Shown here one piece after another: positions 1 to 6,593 of a stretch of DNA of 7,917 nt. Numbering within the stretch: the first letter of the stretch is position 1; every line of letters begins with the position of its first letter. This DNA comes from Legionella genomosp. 1 (GTDB lineage Bacteria > Pseudomonadota > Gammaproteobacteria > Legionellales > Legionellaceae). The notes beneath the pieces were generated by a model that had not been told where the DNA came from, searched no databases, and saw only the letters and a list, made by a program, of their open reading frames with translations. A program made the translations under genes and the position numbers. The stretch spans positions 1 through 7,917 of the forward strand of contig CAMDJY010000062.1 in the NCBI GenBank assembly GCA_945901145.1, in the 5' to 3' direction.

Positions 1-261
1 TTGATGTTTTTAGATTTATGTTTAAAAACAAACAACTCGACATGTCTGCATGAATTATTTAATTTATTTTTTACAATTGAAGAAAAAGAACATCTCGCAT
101 CACGTATGCAGATTATCCGGGCACTTCTAGATAAAAAATTATCACAGCGTGAAATTTCAGAAAACATGCAAGTTAGCATTTCTCAAATTACACGTGGCTC
201 TAATGCGTTAAAAATTGCTAATAAGGATCTTCTAAAATTTATAGAAAATCATCTCAGGTAA
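1..261 (+). CDS. trpR: Trp operon repressor TrpR (5' end possibly outside the window)
   Basis: Probable tryptophan-sensing transcription repressor; the family binds DNA as a dimer only when L-Trp is bound. The 86 visible residues align, from memory, with E. coli TrpR from about residue 20 onward. The pattern FTIEEKEHLASRMQI matches the LTPDEREALGTRVRI region, and SQREISENMQVSISQITRGSNALK (about 48-71) is the helix-turn-helix with the diagnostic ITRGSN. Trp-binding positions appear conserved: T25 (E. coli T44), R35 (R54) and R65 (R84). The position of S88 is Ala69. The frame is open to the left edge, and the first codons are TTG ATG, so the start may lie upstream; if it starts here the protein is short for the family (E. 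coli 108 aa). No trp operator palindrome is visible in the 133 bases after the gene. Family assignment is firm, the start is not. Confidence 0.9.
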   Translation: MMFLDLCLKTNNSTCLHELFNLFFTIEEKEHLASRMQIIRALLDKKLSQREISENMQVSISQITRGSNALKIANKDLLKFIENHLR

Positions 262-268
262 TATAAAC

Positions 269-334
269 ATGCAAAATCATTGTTTCCTCTCACTGTTATT
301 TTCTGCTCATTCTTGGTGGCGTTTCTACGCCTAA
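269..334 (+). CDS. Putative Trp-codon leader peptide (trpL-like), 21 codons
   Basis: A short open frame starts 7 bases after the trpR stop. It has an AGG 10 nt before its ATG, within the last codons of trpR. It encodes 21 residues ending SWWRFYA, with tandem TGG codons at 314-319. This recalls E. coli trpL, whose leader also has two adjacent Trp codons followed by Arg. Trp is rare and the peptide sits directly behind trpR, so chance is less likely but not excluded. A hairpin (318-331) and a longer alternative pairing (309-317 with 367-375) overlap the Trp codons. That would let ribosome stalling at low Trp change RNA folding ahead of the gene at 395. The geometry is not the textbook four-segment attenuator, and the controlled genes are not Trp biosynthesis genes. 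Confidence 0.45.
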   Translation: MQNHCFLSLLFSAHSWWRFYA

Positions 335-375
335 TCTTTTTATCTCTATCTTACATTCTTAAAAAAACCAAGAAT
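309..375 (+). promoter_or_regulatory. Long-range and competing pairings in the trpR-to-395 leader region
   Basis: ATTCTTGGT (309-317) is exactly complementary to ACCAAGAAT (367-375), a 9-bp stem that would enclose the 318-331 hairpin. The right arm can instead pair locally: ATTCTT (355-360) with AAGAAT (370-375). The two pairings exclude one another. The left arm includes the first Trp codon, and the right arm ends 5 nt before the AGGGGA ribosome site (380-385) of the next gene. This is what a leader-controlled switch of termination or translation would need. Function is inferred from complementarity only. Confidence 0.4.
318..344 (+). terminator. Possible intrinsic terminator or attenuator hairpin after trpR
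   Basis: GGCGT (318-322) pairs with ACGCC (327-331) around the tetraloop TTCT, followed by TAATCTTTTTATC. A short GC-rich stem followed by a T-rich run fits a weak intrinsic terminator. It could simply end the trpR transcript. It could instead act as a regulated terminator, because its left arm contains the second Trp codon of the leader frame. The stem is only 5 bp, so strength is uncertain. Confidence 0.4.
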
Positions 376-394
376 ATCCAGGGGATGATATAAC

Positions 395-685
395 ATGAAA
401 CTTTTTAAACAAGAAAAAAACGCAGAAAAAAACGCACTTTATTATGAGTTACGTTACTTTAGAGCTCCAGCAAAGCTTGCTTTAATCAGTGGCGCTGGCA
501 TTGCAGGCCTTGCTGCCTTGATTCCAATTATTACCATTAAGCAAAGAATGACGCATCCTAATGACTGGATCAGTACGGATCATGAGGTCGCTTGTCCTGA
601 TATTCATTGCGGAGGTGTATTTAAGATATCGCGCATCGGCAAAAAAACTTTCCACCACCATCAAGTCACCGCGACGAGGTCATGA
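395..685 (+). CDS. Unrecognised 96-residue protein, one predicted membrane helix
   Basis: I do not recognise this protein. The N-terminus is Lys-rich (KLFKQEKNAEKN). A hydrophobic stretch follows at about residues 28-48 (KLALISGAGIAGLAALIPIITI), then a polar tail with CPDIHC and HHH. The most natural reading is a single membrane helix with the positive N-terminus in the cytoplasm. SGAGIAGLAA also resembles the GxGxxG dinucleotide-binding loop of FAD oxidoreductases, but nothing after it continues that fold, so a decayed flavoprotein remnant is the alternative. AGGGGA (380-385) gives a good ribosome site 9 nt before the ATG. The stop overlaps an in-frame ATG of the next gene, which suggests co-transcription and translational coupling with the aldo/keto reductase. 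It lies directly behind the Trp-codon leader. Confidence 0.6.
   Translation: MKLFKQEKNAEKNALYYELRYFRAPAKLALISGAGIAGLAALIPIITIKQRMTHPNDWISTDHEVACPDIHCGGVFKISRIGKKTFHHHQVTATRS
676..679 (+). promoter_or_regulatory. Ribosome binding site deciding the aldo/keto reductase start
   Basis: GAGG lies inside the end of the 395-685 gene, 8 nt before the ATG at 688 and only 2 nt before the ATG at 682. The spacing favours 688. Confidence 0.6.
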
Positions 686-687
686 TT

Positions 688-1683
688 ATGAGCGAAGACA
701 CAAATACTGCAAACATTATTCGGGGTTGTTGGCAGCTTGCTTTGGGGCATTCTGATCTCAATGCGGATATTGAACCTATTTTAGATGCTGTTGGCTCTGG
801 ATTTACTACGTTTGATTGTGCTGATATTTATCTTGGCGTCGAAGAATTGCTCGGTAAGGCTGCAAGAGTTATTTCAGATAAAACTCTACGTATTCATACT
901 AAATTTGTGCCGGATCTAAATTGCTTGCAGCATATTGATCGTAAATATGTAGAAAATATCATTCATCGTAGTTTAAATCGTTTACAGGTAGAATGTATCG
1001 ATCTGGTTCAGTTTCACTGGTGGAATTGGGAAGTTAAGCATTATTTACAGGTTATGGAGTGGCTTTTTGAACTCAAAGCTCAGGGTAAAATCGCTAAGAT
1101 TGGTTTGACGAATGTCAATACCCAATATCTCCAAGAGTTTTTAGCATATTTTGATATTGCTTCTTTACAGACGCAAGTTTCTCTTTTTGACAGTAGAGTG
1201 GCACGGGGCTTAGATGGTTTGTGTCGTAAAAATAATATTAAAATTTTTGGATATGGCGCTTTACTGGGTGGGTTTGTGAACGAGAAATGGTTGGGTCAAA
1301 AAGAGCCCAAGCCAGAGCAATTAGCTAATCGTTCTTTGGTCAAATATAAATTGCTTATCGATTCCGCCTGTGGTTGGGACGAGTTTCAACGACGTCTTAA
1401 CATTTTAAAGCAGTTAGCCATTCAATATCATTGTGACATCGCAAATATAGCAATTGCTGCTTTACTGCAAATGGGACGTGCAGACGCGGTGATTGTTGGA
1501 CTGAGTCCGAAAAATTTTTCTTTGCAAAATCAAAACTTAGCTAAGCTTCCGGTGTTAAATACTGAAGATTTAACAACAATCAGTGCCTGGACTTGTCATT
1601 TGCTAGGTGATGCTTATGATGCAGAAAGAGATGCGCATGGGATGCATGCTAAGATTATGAAATATAATTTAAACGCTCAATAA
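688..1683 (+). CDS. Aldo/keto reductase family oxidoreductase
   Basis: Probable soluble NAD(P)H-dependent reductase of carbonyl compounds with the (beta/alpha)8 fold; the substrate cannot be told. From the chosen start, all four catalytic positions are visible: D43 and Y48 in FDCADIY, K72 in HTKF, and H110 in VQFHWW. GKIAKIGLTN and the C-terminal ADAVIVGLSPKN are typical family strands, the latter in the cofactor region. Length (331 aa) is normal. I chose the ATG at 688 because GAGG (676-679) sits 8 nt before it; the in-frame ATG at 682 is only 2 nt from that site. The preceding frame ends at 685, so the genes are probably coupled. Linkage to trpR and a Trp-codon leader suggests a role responsive to tryptophan, but this is inference. 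The 3' end overlaps the opposing helicase gene by 7 nt. Confidence 0.9.
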   Translation: MSEDTNTANIIRGCWQLALGHSDLNADIEPILDAVGSGFTTFDCADIYLGVEELLGKAARVISDKTLRIHTKFVPDLNCLQHIDRKYVENIIHRSLNRLQVECIDLVQFHWWNWEVKHYLQVMEWLFELKAQGKIAKIGLTNVNTQYLQEFLAYFDIASLQTQVSLFDSRVARGLDGLCRKNNIKIFGYGALLGGFVNEKWLGQKEPKPEQLANRSLVKYKLLIDSACGWDEFQRRLNILKQLAIQYHCDIANIAIAALLQMGRADAVIVGLSPKNFSLQNQNLAKLPVLNTEDLTTISAWTCHLLGDAYDAERDAHGMHAKIMKYNLNAQ

Positions 1684-4600
1684 GTTTTAGACGACGCTTC
1701 TTGGTTTGATGTTTGGTTTGTCTGGTTTTCTACCGGAGGTTGTCCATGAAAAAAGTTTATTCGGCTATTTAAAATGATTTCTTTTTGCATGGCATTTTTT
1801 AAACAATTGGTAATTTCAGTAAATTTCAGGGTGCGAGCAAGCTCAATGGGCAAGAAATAATTTTTATTGTTAGGAGAATAACGGATATTAAGCGGGACCC
1901 CTACCTTGACTAAATACCGAACAACATTAAGATTATTTTCTTTTATTGCGATAATAAGAGGGGTTAGTCCATTGAGATGCGCTTGACTTAAGTCTGCTTG
2001 CGCCCGCACGAACAATGCGTGCATAATGCTTGAGCGTTTGATTCGAGCAGCATAATGCGCAGGTGTTTGTCCGTTAATATCGGGTTGATTAAAGTCAGTG
2101 TGAAATTTTTTTAGAATCTCAATAGTTTCGATGACGTTGTTGTCGTCTTCAGTGGTTTTTGAAGGTTCAGCGGCCAGTATTGCCATATGCGCTGATGTTC
2201 GGCCTTGTTGATCGGGTTTATTAAAATTCACTCCACAATTTCCTAAAAATTCAATCGTTTCAATGTGGCATAATGCAGCAGCGGAGTATCCGGGAGTTCG
2301 GCCTTCTCTGTCAGCTTTATTAAAATCGACGCCAAGGCTGTGTAGCTCTTGTAATGCGTCTATTTTATCTAATTCAGTAAATAATAGAGCAGGCGTATAG
2401 CCTTGGGATAGTTTATCAACAGTTATTTTGGCAAGTTTTAATATAGCTTTGGCAGCGATGATATGGCTTTCTATGACTCGCATTGCGTCAAGATTAATTA
2501 AAAATTGCTTTGCATTGGCAATCTGCATGTTTGGCAGAGGTAGCTTAGGCACAATGGTTTCAAATGCGATCAGGTCATCAACTAAATAAGCAAAAAAATC
2601 ATGCATGATTTGTTCGTTTTGTTGAATAAATTCAATGAATCGTAATTCCCCCCCCTGATAATGGTGTACATCAAAAAGAAAATGTTTGAGATCAAATTTT
2701 TTTGATAGACATAGATTTAATACAATGATTAATTTATTTTTATCATAGTTAGCAACTAAAGCTTCAACATATCGCGCTTCTGGCTTGACTGCTGGACTTG
2801 TGATGTTTTGTACAGCACGCTTAGGCTGATGATTTTCTGCAGACATTTTTGTGATTGGCAAGGCTGCAGCAGGTGCTATCTCAAGTTTTTTTACTGGGGT
2901 TTGGCTTTTGAAAAGCGCTTGAAAACCTACTTCATCGCCGATTTTCTGCAGGAAAATATTTCTTGCCATAACAATATTTCCATTTTTTAATTGATTGATG
3001 ACTTCTGTTTGCCACGCTTCTATGCTTGATGGATTTTGCATCAACTCTGAGGGCAGGCCTTCATTGGCTTTGGATTGCAATTGATTGAGTAATTCTTGAT
3101 TATTGCGCGTGGGGGGTTCGCAAATAATCAACATTTTTTTTGCACGCGTATAACTTGTATAAATACGATTAAAACCGCTCACAAATTGTTCATCTGCGTT
3201 TCCAGCTTTGGGTTGATGTCTCGGAATATTTTCGCCGACCTGTTGTGAGCGCTGAAAAGCAGACTTGAATAGTTGTTTGTCGTACAAATTGTAGGCAACG
3301 ACGACATCATATTCCAGGCCTTTTATGGTCTCAGGTGTAAATACGAGAAGAGTATTGAACTCTTCTTGAGCTTGTTCTAAATACTGTTCACAGGTGACCA
3401 CTGCAAACTGAGGCCCTTTTTCTATTGTTTTCCAGGGTAACGTATTTAATTCATGAGGACTTAGCACATAAACAGCACCCATTGTTTGGTTCAAAGTAAC
3501 TTCTTCAATTCTGGCGATGGCATGCTTGTCAGAAAGACCACCCACTAGGCGATGTTTAAAATCAAGGATGGTATTAATCACTTGAATGACTTTAAATGGG
3601 CATCGGTGTATGGTGTTCAACCGAATATGGCGTTCATCAGGAATTTGAAACTTATGTAACAAATAGGGGCAGATTGATCTGCGGTCATATAATTGTTGAT
3701 GATTGTCTATGAAATAGACAATGCGACGGTCTTTAGCAATACCGTGTAAATTATTTAATGCTAAGAGAGATAAATCTTGTGCTTCATCGGTCAGAACCAA
3801 GTCATATATTGGGTTTTTTGGTATTGGCAAAAAGTCGGGGTCAATCTTGTGTTTCATATAATCTTGGAACATCGTTAAGATATTTTGTCGTTGATCTCTT
3901 GTCACGAGTGATTGTCGCTCGCCTAAAGCCAAATATTCTGCTGTTTCATAACCTGAGCAAATTCGAAATTCTTCATAAACGATGTCAGGGTTTAATGTTT
4001 GAGTTTTGGCGACATGTTTCATTTTCTTTTGATAGGCTGTATACCAAAGTAAAAAATCGTTTTGATGATGTTCAGCAATGTTTAATAACTCATAATAGGT
4101 TAGAAAATATATTTCATGGGGCGTATCAATCGATATCGGCAGTTTTTCCCATGCATCGCGCATACTATCAACTAAAGCGCTTGATTTGCTGACATAAAGC
4201 ACTTTGCATGGCGCATCCTCATTCTGTGATAAAATATAAGAGGAGATGGTTGAGAGCGCGACACAGCTTTTACCAGAGCCTGCGACGCCATGGATGACAG
4301 CAGGCAGTGAAATATTGGTGGCATTTTTTTGATGAGGCGTTAACTGAATGATGTGTTGTTGATAATAATCGACAACCTCGTGATGCGTTTCTGCTTGATC
4401 TTCAATGGTTTTTATATTTTTGATTCGATCAATATGCATATCTTTTGCTGATTCAAATTGAATGGTATTAAAAGTTGGCGCATGTTGTTCTATATAATTG
4501 CGTAAAACCTTTGAGCGTAAGAAGCGGCTTTTATGATAGTCGTGCGTGGGTAAATAGTCTAAAACGAGAAGATAGGGTGCGTCATTGATGTTGATTAATG

Positions 4601-4775
4601 TAAATAATAGTCGCGCGCAATCTGACAAGCGAAAACTATAGACATCATGACCTTGTAATTTTTCTATATTTTTTGCACTAAAGTCTCCTTGTTTTAATTG
4701 ATTTAAAGCTGCTGCGTGTTCTTCAATTAATCGTGGATCACCAAATGCACCACGTAAATAATAAAATTTATTCAT
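1677..4775 (-). CDS. RelE-like domain + SF1 (UvrD-like) helicase + ankyrin repeat protein
   Basis: A 1032-residue multidomain protein. Residues 1-95 resemble RelE/ParE-type toxin folds (LKQGDFSAKNIEKLQGHDVYSFRLSDCARLLFTL, then LLVLDYLPTHDYHKSR). A full SF1 helicase core follows: Walker A GVAGSGKS (163-170), Walker B DEAQD (330-334), motif III-like IDNHQQLYDRR (356-366), LNTIHRCP (386-393), TPETIKGLEYD (480-490), and motif VI RIYTSYTRAK (537-546). A linker and a helical region (about 555-790) precede five or six ankyrin repeats (about 793-996; GRTPGYSAA, GRTSAHMA, GQTPAHYAA, GLTPLIIAI). The core should use ATP to translocate on or unwind nucleic acid, and the ankyrins should bind a protein partner. 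Whether it acts in the bacterium or is exported to a host cannot be seen; no signal peptide is present. It starts 18 nt after cbpM with no clear Shine-Dalgarno, so coupling to cbpM is likely. A G8 tract lies at residues 707-710. Confidence 0.88.
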   Translation of the reverse strand: MNKFYYLRGAFGDPRLIEEHAAALNQLKQGDFSAKNIEKLQGHDVYSFRLSDCARLLFTLININDAPYLLVLDYLPTHDYHKSRFLRSKVLRNYIEQHAPTFNTIQFESAKDMHIDRIKNIKTIEDQAETHHEVVDYYQQHIIQLTPHQKNATNISLPAVIHGVAGSGKSCVALSTISSYILSQNEDAPCKVLYVSKSSALVDSMRDAWEKLPISIDTPHEIYFLTYYELLNIAEHHQNDFLLWYTAYQKKMKHVAKTQTLNPDIVYEEFRICSGYETAEYLALGERQSLVTRDQRQNILTMFQDYMKHKIDPDFLPIPKNPIYDLVLTDEAQDLSLLALNNLHGIAKDRRIVYFIDNHQQLYDRRSICPYLLHKFQIPDERHIRLNTIHRCPFKVIQVINTILDFKHRLVGGLSDKHAIARIEEVTLNQTMGAVYVLSPHELNTLPWKTIEKGPQFAVVTCEQYLEQAQEEFNTLLVFTPETIKGLEYDVVVAYNLYDKQLFKSAFQRSQQVGENIPRHQPKAGNADEQFVSGFNRIYTSYTRAKKMLIICEPPTRNNQELLNQLQSKANEGLPSELMQNPSSIEAWQTEVINQLKNGNIVMARNIFLQKIGDEVGFQALFKSQTPVKKLEIAPAAALPITKMSAENHQPKRAVQNITSPAVKPEARYVEALVANYDKNKLIIVLNLCLSKKFDLKHFLFDVHHYQGGELRFIEFIQQNEQIMHDFFAYLVDDLIAFETIVPKLPLPNMQIANAKQFLINLDAMRVIESHIIAAKAILKLAKITVDKLSQGYTPALLFTELDKIDALQELHSLGVDFNKADREGRTPGYSAAALCHIETIEFLGNCGVNFNKPDQQGRTSAHMAILAAEPSKTTEDDNNVIETIEILKKFHTDFNQPDINGQTPAHYAARIKRSSIMHALFVRAQADLSQAHLNGLTPLIIAIKENNLNVVRYLVKVGVPLNIRYSPNNKNYFLPIELARTLKFTEITNCLKNAMQKEIILNSRINFFHGQPPVENQTNQTSNQEASSKTY
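2648..2655 (-). repeat. Homopolymeric G8 tract within the helicase-ankyrin gene
   Basis: Eight C on the plus strand give CAG GGG GGG GAA on the coding strand, residues Q707 to E710, between the helicase and ankyrin modules. Loss of one G leads to a stop (TAG near 2582) about 24 codons later; gain of one G leads to TGA within about six codons. Either slip gives a helicase protein lacking ankyrins. The run stands out in AT-rich sequence. Confidence 0.85.
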
Positions 4776-4793
4776 GATATGAATCTAAATTTG

Positions 4794-5111
4794 TCAATCA
4801 CTTAAGCGTTGTAAGATATTAATTTCTTGTTGTAATTGCTCGATTTGATCTAATAATTCAAGTGCAAGAATCACTCCTGGTGTATTGATGTCTAAATCTT
4901 GGCGTAATCGTGTCGCTGATTGAATGCGTGCTAGTTTTGCTGCATCAAATTGAATTGATTTGATAGTGGTTTGATTTTCAGAGAATAAACCATATTCAAT
5001 CAGTTCGATGAGCGCCTCTTCAGTAATGTCATAATGCTGACAAACTTCAACAAAGCTTAAGCTTGTATGGTCATCAACGATGACTGCAGTGATCATTTGA
5101 TGTTTAGTCAT
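4794..5111 (-). CDS. cbpM: Chaperone modulator CbpM (MerR-like HTH plus coiled coil)
   Basis: In E. coli, CbpM binds the J-domain of CbpA and inhibits both its co-chaperone and DNA-binding activities. The 105-residue product has the family layout: an N-terminal MerR-like winged helix ([25 protein letters not shown]), a middle stretch [29 protein letters not shown], and a Leu/Gln-rich C-terminal coiled coil ([14 protein letters not shown]). The middle stretch matches the E. coli pattern of [23 protein letters not shown]. I prefer the ATG at 5111 because GGGGA (5119-5123) lies 7 nt upstream; the GTG at 5132 would add seven residues lying fully within cbpA. The gene overlaps the cbpA end by 8 nt (ATGACTAA), the usual coupling for this pair. 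The helicase gene follows after 18 nt. Confidence 0.9.
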   Translation of the reverse strand: MTKHQMITAVIVDDHTSLSFVEVCQHYDITEEALIELIEYGLFSENQTTIKSIQFDAAKLARIQSATRLRQDLDINTPGVILALELLDQIEQLQQEINILQRLSD

Positions 5112-6018
5112 TGGACATTCCCCAAGTTTCACGTGGATTGAATGGCATAGCCTCTGCCATTTTTTGGTAGAAGTGTTTGTCTTGTTCTGTTTTCGGCGCA
5201 GGAATTACAATTTTAAGTAAAACATACTGATCGCCTGATATTTTTCCTTGCAACCCTCGATGTTTTAAGCGTAAAGTTTGACCACCTTGAGACCCTGGGG
5301 GGATTTTTAAGCCCACAGGCCCTCCAAGCGTCGGCACTTTAATTTGTGCGCCTAGAGCGGCTTCCCACGGCGCAATCGGCAGGGTTAAATAGATGTCATC
5401 GCCCATCACATCAAACAATGGATGTTTATCAATTTCTATGGTGATATATAAATCACCTTCTGTGCCCCCTTTGAGGCCAGGTGCCCCTTGCTTTGCTAAA
5501 CGAATGGGTTGACCAGAACGAATTCCAGCCGGGATGTTAACTTTGATTTTGCGTGTGGGGGCGTTGGGGACAATACTTGGGAGTTGAATTGTTTTTGTGG
5601 TGCCTTGATAAGCTTCTTCAAGACTCACATGTAGTTTGCCTTGTCGGTCAGCGCCTGGCGTTGGTATATCATGAAAACGACCTCTAAATAACGATTCAAA
5701 TAAGTCATTATCAAATGTATCACCGTGATGACTCTGAAAACCATAATCTTGCGCAGCTCGAGTATAGGGGTTTTGATTTGGTTGTTGTTGGTTAAATTGT
5801 GACTGATAGAGTTCACCTGCGTCATAGGCTTTGCGTTTTTCAGGATCTTTTAAGACCTCATAGGCTTCACCGAGAGTTTTAAATTGCTCTTCGGCGTTGG
5901 GTTGTTTATTAATATCTGGATGGTATTTTCTTGCGAGTCGACGATAAGCTAATTTAATATCTTTCGCAGAAGCATCGCGTGCCACGCCCATAATTTGGTA
6001 GTAGTCTTTTTGCGTCAT
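5104..6018 (-). CDS. cbpA: DnaJ-like co-chaperone CbpA
   Basis: A class II J-protein that should stimulate DnaK ATPase and deliver unfolded clients; E. coli CbpA also binds curved DNA. The J-domain occupies about residues 3-68 ([12 protein letters not shown] at 33-35, [16 protein letters not shown]). A linker rich in Gln, Asn and Gly follows, then the two-part C-terminal peptide-binding region from about residue 120 ([18 protein letters not shown] to the [19 protein letters not shown] motif). The Cys-rich zinc domain of DnaJ is absent, as expected for CbpA. Length is 304 aa against 306 in E. coli. The ATG at 6018 is chosen because AAGGA (6025-6029) is 6 nt upstream; a TTG at 6024 overlaps that spacing. 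Its 8-nt overlap with cbpM supports the name over generic DnaJ. It starts 17 nt after the PH-domain gene, so it is probably in the same transcript. Confidence 0.93.
   Translation of the reverse strand: MTQKDYYQIMGVARDASAKDIKLAYRRLARKYHPDINKQPNAEEQFKTLGEAYEVLKDPEKRKAYDAGELYQSQFNQQQPNQNPYTRAAQDYGFQSHHGDTFDNDLFESLFRGRFHDIPTPGADRQGKLHVSLEEAYQGTTKTIQLPSIVPNAPTRKIKVNIPAGIRSGQPIRLAKQGAPGLKGGTEGDLYITIEIDKHPLFDVMGDDIYLTLPIAPWEAALGAQIKVPTLGGPVGLKIPPGSQGGQTLRLKHRGLQGKISGDQYVLLKIVIPAPKTEQDKHFYQKMAEAMPFNPRETWGMSND
5119..5123 (-). promoter_or_regulatory. Ribosome binding site deciding the cbpM start
   Basis: GGGGA on the minus strand, inside the last codons of cbpA, lies 7 nt before the ATG ending at 5111. 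It lies downstream of the alternative GTG at 5132 and so could not serve it. Confidence 0.65.
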
Positions 6019-6035
6019 CAGCAATCCTTATTGAT

Positions 6036-6461
6036 TTATTGATGCATCAATTGTTCGATATAACGTCTACAAGTCAACGGCTTTGCCAAGTTATGCATAT
6101 ATTGCCGAGACCCTCCGGTACCAATAATCACTAAAGATCCATAGTGTAATAAGCTTCCAAGAATTGACTGACGAATGTCAATACTTTCTATCCGTAGCAA
6201 AGGAATATCAATGGTTTGTCGAACAAAAAATCCTGTGCGAAGAATCAATTGTTTCTTTTTGATAGTTAATGAAGAAAAATGGTAAGTGACCCAAATGGTT
6301 GCTGCCCAAGCAGCTGCAAATACCATGAGTAGGGTTATCATCGGTTCAAGCGGCCTGTAATTTACCAACACTTGGGTGGCGACAGCAAATAAGAATAGCA
6401 ACGCAGGGCCCATGAATAAAATCCAATGTAACCGTGCTAGATAGACCACATCATCATCCAT
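6036..6461 (-). CDS. Membrane protein with bacterial PH-like (bPH2/DUF304) domain
   Basis: The 141-residue product has two hydrophobic helices (about residues 10-33 and 39-60). The second runs into SSLTIKKKQLILRTGFFVRQTIDIPLLRIESIDIRQSILGSLLHYGSLVI. The phrase 'Y..t..rlilrtGff.r....ipl.rIe.i...qs.lgrll.yG.l.i' is characteristic of the YdbS/YdbT-type bacterial PH-like family. It is expected in the inner membrane with the PH-like domain in the cytoplasm; no function is established. AAGGAG (6468-6473) sits 6 nt before the ATG. It is the first gene of the leftward cluster and lies directly upstream of cbpA. I know of no reason for a functional tie between the two. Confidence 0.8.
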   Translation of the reverse strand: MDDDVVYLARLHWILFMGPALLFLFAVATQVLVNYRPLEPMITLLMVFAAAWAATIWVTYHFSSLTIKKKQLILRTGFFVRQTIDIPLLRIESIDIRQSILGSLLHYGSLVIIGTGGSRQYMHNLAKPLTCRRYIEQLMHQ

Positions 6462-6499
6462 TCAAGACTCCTTTGATTTTAATTTTAATTATTTATTCT

Positions 6500-6530
6500 A
6501 TTATAAATGATCTGACTTACTGAAGTACAA
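6500..6530 (-). promoter_or_regulatory. Probable sigma-70 promoter of the PH-cbpA-cbpM-helicase cluster
   Basis: On the minus strand, TTGTAC (6525-6530) and a perfect TATAAT (6500-6505) are separated by 19 nt, about 40 nt before the PH-gene ATG. The -10 is ideal, the spacer long by about two bases. It is the only good promoter I see ahead of the four genes. Confidence 0.55.
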
Positions 6531-6593
6531 AAAAGAATAGGCGAAAAAAATAAAATTTTTAGATAGAATGAAATTATTTAAAAAAGAGCTTAA

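Noticed and set aside
262..394. A TrpR operator (CTAGTTAACTAG-like palindrome) in the gap after trpR
   Set aside because: No such palindrome is present; only an isolated CTAG occurs inside trpR near 127.
482..664. 60-codon open frame on the minus strand
   Set aside because: It lies opposite the 395-685 gene, has no ribosome site and no recognisable protein features.
561..755. 64-codon open frame on the plus strand
   Set aside because: It crosses the junction of two better-supported genes in another frame. I considered it as a frameshifted continuation of the 395 frame, but the product shows no family signal.
2808..2990. Plus-strand open frame inside the helicase gene
   Set aside because: Antisense shadow of the linker-coding region, with a Cys/Phe-rich composition typical of spurious frames.
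3758..4192. 144-codon plus-strand open frame inside the helicase gene
   Set aside because: It lies opposite the helicase core with its clear motifs; the translated product matches nothing I know.
5112..5132. GTG start for cbpM at 5132
   Set aside because: The good ribosome site lies between this GTG and the ATG at 5111, and the extra seven residues have no family support.
5625..5825. Minus-strand 66-codon frame within cbpA
   Set aside because: Same strand, different frame from the well-supported cbpA; its Asn/Ile-rich product reflects the linker region read out of frame.
6541..6593. Sigma-70 promoter for dciA around TAGAAT at 6564
   Set aside because: No matching -35 at 16-18 nt upstream; the stretch is simply A/T-rich.
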